Source: Selaginella moellendorffii
Taxonomy: Eukaryota; Streptophyta; Lycopodiopsida; Selaginellales; Selaginellaceae
DNA: 54,938 nt
Direction: 5' to 3'
NCBI RefSeq assembly: GCF_000143415.4
Contig: NW_003314303.1
Location: 783,429-838,366, forward strand
Part shown: in pieces, positions 43,760-53,120 of the stretch
Position numbering within the stretch: position 1 is the stretch's first letter
Layout of the letters: each line of letters opens with the position of its first letter
Notes under the pieces: generated by a model
The model's database searches: none
What the model saw: the letters and a program-made list of their open reading frames with translations, nothing else
Told to the model about the DNA's origin: nothing
Program-made: the position numbers and the translations under genes

Positions 43760-44680
43760 AGGTATTTTGCTTGCTTGATCCATGAAATGGTCTCAAGCTC
43801 GTTTGTGATGCATTTTGCTAGAATGGAGACTTTTTTTAAAGAAGTTTTTAGTTAGCTATGCTTGTGGTTAAGTTCACACAAGCAAAGTTTGCTGTTTAGA
43901 AAGTATTTCCTCGGAAAAGCTCTTTCGTTTTCCCAGAAAACGTGCTTTCTTTTTCCAGGGTCCAAATTCCGACATGTTTGGCATGGTAGAAAACAGTAAG
44001 CATTTCGATCAAGTCGGTTCCACATTCTTTTATCTTTTTTCTCTTTGCGTATCTCATATTGTTTATCCCAGGAAGTCAAAAGTTTGGAAGAAGTATCCGA
44101 AACAGGTGCCTCCTAAATAAACTGTCGTGCACGCTCGACTGAAGATCCCGAAAGAGTTGAGGCGAGTTGACGTATAAAGATCAGTGCTTGAAAGCTCGTC
44201 AATCTTACCCCCGCGGAAAGCAAAAGGTAAGCACTTCCATTGAAAAGGAGAGGGCTTTGTTTTTCTTCTTCGCAATAGGCGTTGCAAGCGAGAGCAGTGT
44301 CGCAGATGAAGCAGGCGCTGCTCCAGACGCTTCGATCAAGCAAAGTCTTTCGAACCCCACCAGCTTGCTGCTCCGGATCGCAACTGTAGTCCTGTGCGTC
44401 GCGTTTCTTGTCAGTAGGAAGAAGATCACCTCGTTGCCAGATGGGAAAGCGTTGATATAAAGTTGGCTTTTACTTGTTTATCCATTTTCCAAGTTAAAGA
44501 TTGTTTAGTTTCTTATCTTTTTTCACAGATTTCGAGTGAAATGTGTCTCGGCTATTCGCACCAGTGTTCCTGGTCATGCTATATATCGAAATCTCTAGCA
44601 TGGAAGAAAGCTCTCGACTGGATGGTGTTCTTTTCAGACCAGGTAGTCTATTCTTTTGTTCCCTAAATGTTGATTCAAGA
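43760..44680. other. Low-information stretch with one possible small membrane-protein exon
   Basis: At 44278-44460 (plus) a frame reads [20 protein letters not shown], then a membrane-like segment [16 protein letters not shown], and stops. A CAATAG acceptor precedes it. A possible upstream exon ends at 44227 (GTAAGC donor). This may be the last exon of a small membrane protein or a remnant; no family was recognised. The rest is AT-rich with nothing clear. Confidence 0.35.
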
Positions 44681-45553
44681 CAAAATGGTGCTGGGGAAGT
44701 TAGTTGAGACATTGGCTCTGAACTTGAGAAAGCCTGTGGAGAATTTAGCAGCTGAGCATAACAAGAGACGCATCATTCACTCGCTCTTCCCATTACTTTT
44801 TTTTTTTTTTTTTTGAGTTTATACAATTGGAATATGTGTTGCTTTCTAGATCCATGCTGGAGCCCGGAAAAACAGCGTTTGAGAAGGATCGATGTGGTAA
44901 TGCGTTGAAAAAATTATCTCAATGAGATCTTAGAATCGAGGCTAATATATATCGTGTCAGATTAGCTAAAACAAAACGCGAGCAACTGCAAGACCAATAT
45001 CCCGTTCTATGGGGAGCTACACCGAGAGTAACCTGTGGTGATCGCCCAAGGAGTGGAAGCTTTCGAGGATGCCAAGCGCGATCTTATTATCATAGATACG
45101 AGTGGGAGGCACAAGAAAGAGGCTGTTTTGTTCGAAGACTTGTTGATGCTACGAAACCAATCTTGATCGTTTTTGTGATGGATGGAAGCATTGGACAAGC
45201 TCTTGCTTGCTGATTGTAGCACATGTGATCATGGGATGAGATTTGGATATACTGTCACCGTGGATCCTTGGAACCTTGGGAGATAAATGGGGATAAAATA
45301 GCCACTAAAGGCTCTCTCATCAAGCAATTACCCCTTTTCCAGTTGGGTTAAGGGGAGAGAGATAAAAGGTGCGCTATAGTTGGTGCGCTACCCCTAAATT
45401 TGAAATCGTACGTATTGGGCATTCATGCGTATGTCTTTCCTCTTGTGTGGAGTATCCACGGACGAAAGTATCCACCGTGGGACTGCGGTACGGGTGGATG
45501 ACTAGTTGCCTCACATGGAATAGCTAGTCTACACAATGGAAGGATGTGCGGAA

Positions 45554-45946
45554 TGTTAGGATCCTATCCCTTACACCCTAAGCCAACTGGCTAAAGGGGT
45601 GATCACTTGATTGTAGGGCCTTTTCTTTATCCTATTATCCTGACCTGGTGCCTAACAATCCTCCCCCTCGTCAGGGAATGATCGTCCGCAATCATATTTA
45701 GGCCACCATCCGGTCACCATGGTCCTTCTCTTAGGGTCTACCAAACCTTGGTTCTCCCTCTAGATCCACCATGTTGAACATTCCTTCAAAATATTCTGCC
45801 CCACTCGTCAGCCACGAGAATCGAACTGGGCTCCGATACCAATGTTAGGATCCTATCCCTTACACCTTAAGCCAACTAGCTAAAGGGGTGATCACTTGAT
45901 TGTAGGGCCCTTTCTTTATCCTATTATCCTGACCTGGTGCCTAACA
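45554..45946 (-). mobile_element. Complete TRIM retrotransposon (terminal-repeat retrotransposon in miniature)
   Basis: Two 104-bp direct repeats, 45554-45657 and 45843-45946, both start TGTTAGG and end CCTAACA on the plus strand. The 185-bp interior has no reading frame. On the minus strand the base after the upstream LTR begins TTGGTATCGGAGCCCAG, a primer-binding site for initiator-Met tRNA; the interior ends in the purine tract GAGGGGGAGGAT before the second LTR. LTR size, primer site, purine tract and lack of coding match the TRIM class. No 5-bp target duplication was found, but GAGGAT repeats on both sides of the upstream LTR. Confidence 0.85.
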
Positions 45947-45949
45947 ATC

Positions 45950-46419
45950 CTCAAACAGCGGTGGAGTTGGGATTGAATTTGAGTAAGGACGTTCAAGATA
46001 AGCTTAATTCCGAGGCAACTGATCTGGCCACAGAACTTGATGAGATTCTGGTGGTGTGTAAACGGAATTTGCAAGCAGCTCAGGATAAAGCGGAGAAGTT
46101 TGCCAATGAGCATCGCCAATTCCGGGAATATAAGGTGGGTGATCTCGTCTTTGTACGAGTGATCTTTCCGTCAAGTGAGCGGCGGAACACCTTGGTGCCT
46201 TTACGGACAGGGAAAAGTGATAAACTTTCCCATCGATATGCTGGTCCATATGAAGTGTTGGAACGCATTGGTAAAGCAGCTTATCGGGTGCGGCTGCCAG
46301 TTGGGGTGAAAATTCATTCGGTATTTTATGTCAGCCAGTTGAAAGGTGTACTGTCTCGGAGTGACGGGCCCAATGCGTCCTTGATGTATACGGCTGTGGA
46401 AGATGGACCAAGAGCTTGA
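45950..46419 (+). pseudogene. Ty3/gypsy integrase C-terminal fragment
   Basis: An open frame with no start of its own reads AQDKAEKFANEHRQFREYKV, GDLVFVRV, then KLSHRYAGPYEVLERIGKAA, YRVRLPVGVKIHSVFYVSQL and K. This is the conserved end of gypsy polyproteins, after the integrase core. It ends at a stop at about 46417. The upstream polyprotein is missing; the TRIM element abuts it at 45946. No catalytic residues are present. Confidence 0.9.
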
Positions 46420-46493
46420 GCAGGATTCCCCAGAAAGGGTGATCACCGGTACAACTCGTCCTTGGGACAAGGACTTTGTTGGGGGGAAAGAAT

Positions 46494-46745
46494 TGTTAGG
46501 TGCCAGCTTTGACTACGTGGTCAATGTCGGTCAAAGGGAGGCTCAAGGGTATATTAAGGCATGTTAGGGTAAGGGACTTAACCTACCCTAGGGCTCACAG
46601 TGGAGCGGCGGCGCAGTGGAGCTTTTGAGGTAGATTGGGGGTGGTTAGGTGGTGAGGAACCTCAAGAGGTGGTGTAGCATAGTCTAGGGCAACTAGATCT
46701 TTGTCTTTTTGCGTCGGATCATAACATTGGTATCAGAAACTGATT
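46494..46745 (+). mobile_element. Solo LTR-like segment followed by a primer-binding site
   Basis: A purine tract (GGGGGGAAAG) at about 46481-46490 leads into TGTTAGGTGCC at 46494, a typical LTR start. About 235 bp later TTGGTATCAGAAACTG at 46729 matches the primer-binding site for initiator-Met tRNA. So the sequence reads 3' end of an interior, LTR, 5' start of an interior. Only about 70 bases of that second interior remain before the right-hand LTR of the enclosing element. Confidence 0.65.
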
Positions 46746-47264
46746 CCCCTTGGCTCAGTAGAGGTTATTACTCAATAGTCAATGAGGACATTGACATCTC
46801 TGAAGGGGGGGTGAGTGTAGCGCATGTGATCATGGGATGAGATTTGGATATACTGTCACCGTGGATCCTTGGAACCTTGGGAGATAAATGGGGATAAAAT
46901 AGCCACTAAAAGCTCTCTCATCAAGCAATTGCCCCTTTTCCAGTTGGCTTAAGGGGAGAGAGATAAAGTGCGTTACACTGATCAAGCTCTTACGCTCTGC
47001 CCCTTTTCCAGTTGGCTTAAGGGGAGAGAGATAAAGTGTGCTACACTGATCAAGCTCTTACGCTCAAAGACAGTGCTTAAGTTGATGCTGTTATCATCAC
47101 GAAGATGGTAATTGTGTGTAAGTATAGCCAATGGGCATATGGTTCTTGTTTATTGCTGCTCATAGATATCTAGAAGACAAGACGACATTTATATGGATAT
47201 TCCATCCCTCGTTTAGGGAAAGTTTGCTTCATCAAGGATCTCTCTGTGTCCCAATGAAAGAAGT

Positions 47265-49830
47265 TTCCCAGATTTTAAACTTGCAATTGGAACAAACAGG
47301 GGTGTTCTCGATCCTTCTTGCAAGAGACAAAGAAAACGAGGAGAAAGAAAGCTGTTATTGCTGTTTCTAAACTCTCAAGAATTTCACTCCAAGCTCGGCT
47401 TATATGGACCGCCCTGACAAGAAAGTATCGAGGAAATCACTTGTAGCAGTGGGTTCTCTTCTTTTTGCAAAAAAAGAAAAAAAGGGAAGAAAAAAAGGAA
47501 GAACCTCGATTAATATAAAGCAAACAGTCATACAAGGATGAAAAAGTGAGTAAGATGACCAGCAAAAAATGGTTTTCTTCTTTCGGAGGAAAACAATGTG
47601 AAAACTATGAAAGGGAAATTCATCTTGAGAGGCCGGGATTTACATGTACTTTACAGAGCCATTTGCGTCTTCGAGCCAGCGGGAGATGTAAGTCGCTATG
47701 AGCCTCTGACCCGCTTGTGCAACCTCCGGGTCGGCACACTTGGAGGTGTTTCCTGCAAGGATATATACACGCGCCATCAAATGTGAGTAATGGAATCCAT
47801 GGGTTTACCTCCGATTTGAGGCGGGGACTGCGGACAGCCTAGCATATCAACTCCATGAGCGCAGTTTTGACACTTAATCACATATGCGGGCTCTGCAATT
47901 GCATCAAAAGCTGATTTGAAACAACATAGCTTATGATGGCTCTCTTACCATTGCGGGAAGAAGTTTGCTTGGAGGCATGACGCCAAGGATCTTGGGAACC
48001 GTTCATGAACAAAATCTTATCTCCTACAACAAACAAAGGATGAATGATGACTGCCAACGGACACCATCAACTGGGAAATACCTCTGATCTTGTTTCCCCC
48101 GTAGTAAAGGTTCGTGTTATCGACTTCTGGGAATGTGCCGTTCTCGAAGACGTTGGAGCATAAATCCAAATGGTACCTGCACAAGCATCAGGACATGGGA
48201 TAAGATGATACAGCTTGTGCTTACGTACTTAACATTGATGAGAGCAGAGCGAATGCTACTGTTTGCAGGCGCCACTTGAAAGTACCCCAATTCGGTGCAC
48301 ATTTGGTACCACCCTAATCTATCACCTACAAGCAGACCATCAGAAAAAACTCAAGCTCAACGGTAGACTTACTCGAATGATCTCCTGCAGCCAAGTTTTC
48401 TTTCAAGTGCTTTTGATCATAAGTATTGATGCTCGATTTCAATGTGTCTATGTAGTAATCTTTGACATACTTCGCATACACAGCCTGAACGACAAGAAAA
48501 TTATCTGCAGCGGCATCACTTTCACGCACATACCAGTAGATCCTCGTTACGTTTATACGCAGCAACAAGTGGCGAACACAAGATTTCTGGATTACCATAC
48601 TGAAACTGCGTAAGAAAAAGAAAATATCAGGTGGCAGAGTAAAGAACTAAATTATACCGCAGTGGTCGCAGCATCGGCTAGCAAATACAGGAAATCTCCA
48701 TCCACGTCGAGCTGCAAAGTTTACTCGGCGTGAGATCTAAGACTGACCAGAAGTTACCTGTTCAGCATTGAACAATGCTTTCGTAGACATAGAGTTTTTC
48801 TTCAGGCCTTGTTCTGCTAAACGGGTCACGGCACGCAAAGCAGCGCTACAAGTAGCACCGGCGGATTCGGCAACCTGCAGGTGTATACGAACGCTTAGAG
48901 ATAAAATCAAGGAAAAGATGGTAAAGGCTTTCCTGCTCGTCGAGCTTAGTGAACTCGAAAATTGCTTGGACAATACCAGAGCTTGCAACGCTTCCAACCG
49001 CTAAATGTGGAAACTTCAGCTTAAACCAGGCACTCAATGCTCCAGCGTATGACCATCCAATTACAATCCAAGGATTGTCGCTGGTAGAGTTGGTCCTATG
49101 ATTAATCAGGTCCTGCAACACAGCCTCTATTCAAGTCGCGAAACTAGATAAAATAGCTGCCACCTGGTAGTATTCACGAAATGCTGCGAGATCGAAAAGA
49201 GCCTGCTTGGAAGATAGATAAATCAAGTTCTCTGTCGCGTGAGTTTTGAATGGCGAGCTCTGTCCATAGTATCGGTGCTCAAGAGAAACAATCGCGGCTC
49301 CAAACCTTTTCGCTAGCACCTTGACACCGCAGGTAAGAAAAGCGATCCAGTTCAATCGAGAAAAAAGTTTTCTTACCGCACTGTAATCGTTTTGGATCCC
49401 TACACACGGTCCCTCGGGACATATCTTGAGAAACACTGGCCCGTTGGGAGCATCGAAGTAGTCCGTAAACTCATAGTAGCGCTGAGAAAAAGTTCTATCG
49501 TCCTGTAAATATCGAGCAATGTAAAATTCCAATCTCTCGAAGAACAAACAAAAAGAATTCTTACTTGAGTCGCGTAGTGATCCAGAGTCTGTGTATACCA
49601 ATGAGCATCAGTCGTCAATAGCGCATCGCCGCGATGCAGCGTGGCATGGAATGAGACGCCGGCACAGGCCGACACCAGCAAGAAAATGCACCAAATCTTC
49701 TCCATCTCGGGATCCAGAGAGAAATCTCCCGCTTCCAATCCTACGCGTAAAAGCCAGAGAGAAATCTTGCGCTTCCAATCCTACTCGTACCTCGGCGCAT
49801 TCACCGTCTGCTCGATCCCACGTCAGATGA
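47265..49830 (-). repeat. Right arm of a gene-sized inverted duplication
   Basis: Reverse complement of 36863-40110. It contains the second S28 gene, its 3' flank, and a copy of the TATA promoter that drives the bHLH gene on the other arm (TATA at about 47399-47407, reading leftward). This arm lacks about 525 bp present at 39088-39611. Homology stops at 47265, in sequence matching the start of the bHLH leader. Confidence 0.85.
47640..49706 (-). CDS. S28-family serine carboxypeptidase, copy 2 (possibly non-functional)
   Basis: Inverted duplicate of 36959-39029 with the same exon plan. It begins MEKIWCIFLLVSACAGVSFH at 49706, and ends GSVKYM with TAA at 47640. The nucleophile region reads WIVIGWSYAGALS, so Ser is kept though the preceding Gly is Trp. 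The Asp (NGSQDPW) and His (QNCAHG) blocks remain. Intron 1 here has a normal GT donor (CAA|GTAAGA), where copy 1 has GC. At intron 4 the donor position reads CAG|GAAAGC, neither GT nor GC, and the 58-bp intron would shift the frame if retained. Unless another donor is used, this copy makes a protein truncated after about 240 residues. Confidence 0.8.
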
Positions 49831-49929
49831 AAACAAGCGATCCATCCAATCCTGATAAACTCTGGGTAGATGGTCTCCCTCAACTTGGCGTGATCGCTAC
49901 ACTCAAGCAAGACTGACTTCTTCAAAATA

Positions 49930-50500
49930 TAACACTACTTAAGATCCGCCGAATTGTGGGCCTTGAGATGCAACGTAGCATCAGCATTGCTCACATCCAT
50001 GTCACTGATGGTGCTGGCTGCGCTCTCGCCAGACATGTTACTCCGATCATAGCCAAAACCTCACCCTCCAATAACACAAAAATGAGATGAGAAGAGATAT
50101 GGATGAAGAATCCTTGCATGAGGAGGAGTTTAATGTGAAAACTTCTAAACAGGAGTTCGGTGATGACATTCAGTTGAAATTTTATAATGTAAAAATGAAG
50201 CAGCCAGCCGTCTAATATTCCTCAGGACACTATTTGATTCAGTCCTGACTGTCCGCCACGAAAAGACTTGAATGAACTGCTCCCAGGACGCCGGTGGAGA
50301 ATGGGGGCGCTGTCAAGGATCCAGGCGCTAAGTTTACACTCCTCCCGTGAGCTAAAGTAGATATGGAGGGATTGACTCGGAGAATTGAGCGGCGTCCAGC
50401 AAAGCAGTGGCCGGCTTCATGGACACTATAGAGACTCGGAGGTTGCTCAGAAACAATCGCATATGAAGTACGAGATCAGAGAGACTCCTGAGTTTTCCTT
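49930..50500. pseudogene. Two NAT exon-1 fragments in opposite orientations
   Basis: 49938-50045 matches 36015-36125, the first exon of the NAT gene, in the same orientation (coding strand minus). 50045-50095 then matches NAT upstream sequence near 36560-36610. Further on, 50285-50490 matches the rest of the first exon, but with the coding strand plus. Both have indels. Neither has a usable start or splice sites. They lie just beyond the right arm of the inverted duplication. Confidence 0.8.
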
Positions 50501-50801
50501 CCGGATTCTTTTCTTTTTTTTTTTTTGCTTTGCTGATCGTACTCTGCTATTAACTTGTACTTGGAATTCCAGTAATTTTGTATGGATTGTAACACACTTG
50601 TACCTTTTTGCTTTAAAAGTACAAACATTTATCTTATAGCTGTTTGGGGTTTAGACAAAATGGTTGTGCTCAGCAAAAGCTTTTTGCAGGTTGACGCTTT
50701 GCTCCATTTTGATAATCTCTTGTGTCCGTAAAAGGAGAGGCATGTCATTGCCTGCAGTGGAGACTGCTTACAAATTACAATCAAATATCTATATCCAATC
50801 C
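50501..50801. other. Intergenic, T-rich
   Basis: A run of T (about 50513-50525) and plain AT-rich sequence. Nothing recognised; probably the 3' flank of the RING E3 gene. Confidence 0.5.
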
Positions 50802-52930
50802 TTAGCGTAAGACAACGTTTCTAGAGGTCGGTTCACAGACGTGGTTCAGCTTCTTGGCATGGTGTGTGCTATGCGTTTGAGTTCTGCACGCAAGTCCATA
50901 CCAGCAATCATCCCTTCTCGCGGCCTCAGGGGGCATTTCCTGGTGAACAAAAGAAAAACGCAATATACGTCTCAAAACTACAAGCTTAAAAAGCTCACCG
51001 TCTTCGGGATGGACATCCTAAACTTGTCTAACAAGTGCCCAATGACTTTGTCAGCACAGTCACTGCAAATGCACAGTTCATCAGAGCCTGTCAAGAGAAG
51101 TAGAGCATTAGAATCTTACTTGCAGACTGCCGAGGTTGACGTTATTGCTTGCATGTCTGGGAGGGCTGAAAGAACCAAAATAATGGTTGGCAAAACGAAG
51201 TATATTACACAAACATACCAAGCTCAGACCGATCCACCTTCTGCATCCAATCCCTCACAACACCTTCGACGGTGAGCCCATGCTGAGATATGTATTGGTT
51301 TGTAAACTGCACAGCAAGATCAAAGTCAGGAAATACAGAAGTATAGGAATGGAGAAAATGGAAATGACCTCTTGCTCGACTGTATTGGACTTGTGAGTTC
51401 CATGGGGAATGGAACTTATTTGCCGCTCGTTCATCTAAAATAGAGAGAAACTTCAGACGATGATCATAACGAACACGACTTACAGGTAGCAGTCTTTCGC
51501 TTGGGCATCCGATCTCGCCAGAGTCCGAGGGAAGGTTCTGAGAGCGCCAATAAGCATCGCAACATATAACTCTGCAGGCAGCACCTGAGAAAAGGAAAAG
51601 CTAAGAGTCAGAAGCACAATGACAAGCAGTAGATTACATCTTTGCGGAACACTAAGATCCGTTCTCTCTGGCATTTCCCAACCGCAATTGTCACAGATTA
51701 AATGCGTACTACCAGGTTGACATTGGAATGCGCTGCTGTTCGCTACAAAGAAGCAAAACAAGAGTGGGAAATCAGAGACAAAGAAAAGCTTACAGTTGCA
51801 TTGTCGACAGGAAGTCCGCTCCTCATCATCTTCACCACCTTCACTTTCATAATCACGGTCGGCATCACCGTCACGACTATCGGCCTCTGATTCGTGAATG
51901 CTCTCCCCCTCATCCTCATCGTCCTCGCCTTCTCGTTGAGATGGGAAGGATGGCACAACCGGAACGCTGCTCAGCGTTGTGCGTAAGTTGCTGCCAACCG
52001 GTCGCATGCTGCTCAAGTTTGCGCGGAAGTTGCTCATGGTAATCGGTTTTGGATTGTTTAGTTTCATCTGTCCAAAGAAGTGAGCCCAAAGTAAGAAAGA
52101 GAAAGGAAAGAAGAGAGAAATCCTTACAAAGCTCGAGGTGACCACGGCAACTTTGTCCATCTTCTCAATCACCTCCGGCGAGCGCTTGAGAGAAGGATTG
52201 TTGCTTAACAAGTCCTCCACCAAGCTAGCCATCATATGGTTCTTACAGGCGTAGACGATATCACCGCGGCACTGCGGACACTTACACCCGCCCTGTCCTC
52301 TGGCTTGAGAGGTCTTGTACCACTCCGAGAAGCACGCGTTACTGCAAAGAAGAAAGAAGAACAACAATGAGGAGAAACTAAACTCGCGAGAACGAGCTCG
52401 AAAACCTACCAGAAGTTGTGCTGACAGGGTGATACGCACACCACATCGTGCCAGATCTCCAAGCAAATGCAGCACTTGAAAGTGGCCACATCGAGCGTTG
52501 TCTAGCAGAGAAATCGCAAATCTCAGACTAGAGAAAAAAGAAACAAATGGCCAAACCTTGAGTCGACTCTCATCCTCTGGCTCTTTCTTCTCCTCCTCCG
52601 CTGGAGCTTGCTTTTCTTCTTCCGCTGGCGATTTCTTCTTCTCCTCCGCTGGAGATTTCACTTTCTCCTCCACTGGAGATTTCTTTTTCTCCTCCGCTGG
52701 AGCTTTCTTTTCATCTTCAACCTTGAGCCGCTTATCGTCCACCTCGTCGTCGCTATCGCCGCCAAGGCGCAAGCTCTGTGAAACGCACTCGATCAAAACC
52801 ACCGACCAGAAGGAAGAGGAGAACGAAACCTACATCGGGAATCCGGCGCTTCTGGGCAGCTGGAGGACGATCGCAGAAAATCTGTGAAGCAAAGCGAGAG
52901 AAGGGAGAGAAGCACAGTACCTGACGCCAT
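50802..52930 (-). CDS. CHFR-like RING E3 ubiquitin ligase with C-terminal PBZ-type finger, no FHA domain
   Basis: Exons read from 3': 50802-50939, 50999-51087, 51219-51306, 51369-51434, 51484-51584, 51638-51742, 51794-52067, 52128-52341, 52410-52501, 52557-52775, then an exon at about 52846-52891 and a start near 52930. The RING (FKCCICLEIWHDVVC, CQHNFCNACF, CKCPQCRGDIVYACKNHMM) is followed by the CHFR-type helical segment and an acidic stretch. The Cys-rich region has LICDNCGWEMPERTD and CRVICCDAYW. The C-terminus DCWYGLACRTQTHSTHHAKK plus NHVC is PBZ-like. Where CHFR has an FHA domain, this has five Lys/Glu/Pro repeats (SPAEEKKK-like). The first two exons do not join in frame as I read them, so the start is unsure. 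Confidence 0.82.
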
Positions 52931-53120
52931 GATCGCAGCGAAGAGGAGCAAAGAAATTTAGGGCTCGTGGAAAAGAATATGCGCTACGGCAAACGAGAAT
53001 ATACCCCGTTAGCTTCCTCTAGAAGGATCACTTTGCTCGAATAATGTGCCGTTCCTTTTAGGGCTTGTAAAAGCAAATATTCGGCACTCAAAAAAAGAAT
53101 ATACCGCGGTCTACAAAGGA

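Larger units (their letters stand above)
45215..47045 (+). mobile_element. Non-autonomous LTR retroelement with nested insertions
   Basis: Direct repeats of about 162 bp, nearly identical, lie at 45215-45378 and 46816-46977. They begin TGTAGC(A/G)CATG and end near GCG(C/T)TA(T/C)A. A purine tract (GAAGGGGGGGTGAG) sits just left of the right repeat, as expected for a plus-strand 3' LTR. The 5-bp duplication CTGAT flanks the element (45210-45214 and 47046-47050). The right LTR end, with 20 bp of host flank, is duplicated in tandem (46931-46998 and 46999-47066). Between the LTRs there is no complete gag or pol: a TRIM element, an integrase tail and a second LTR/primer-site segment are stacked instead. 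Confidence 0.8.
44682..47115 (+). pseudogene. SRP54 pseudogene, split by a retroelement
   Basis: SRP54 is the GTPase subunit of the signal recognition particle. Remnants in order: MVLGKLVE start, ENLAAEHNKRRIIHS (44741-44785), MLEPGKTAF (44852), [20 protein letters not shown] (about 45070-45130) and [19 protein letters not shown] (45150-45205). The gene then breaks at 45214 and resumes at 47046 with DQALTLKDSA, then VDAVIITKM (about 47084-47110). Missing segments, a poly-T run (44798-44815) and stops show it was already decayed or decayed since. The split is exactly at a 5-bp target-site duplication of the LTR element at 45215-47045. Confidence 0.85.

Noticed and set aside
45550-45660. Single 104-bp TGTTAGG...CCTAACA unit as a MITE
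   Set aside because: Ends are inverted, but the unit is present twice around an interior with a primer site and purine tract, which identifies it as an LTR of a TRIM.
51130-51175. Extra exon in the RING E3 gene between 51087 and 51219
   Set aside because: Acceptor and donor look fair, but including it breaks the phase; direct joining of the flanking exons keeps the frame and the family pattern.
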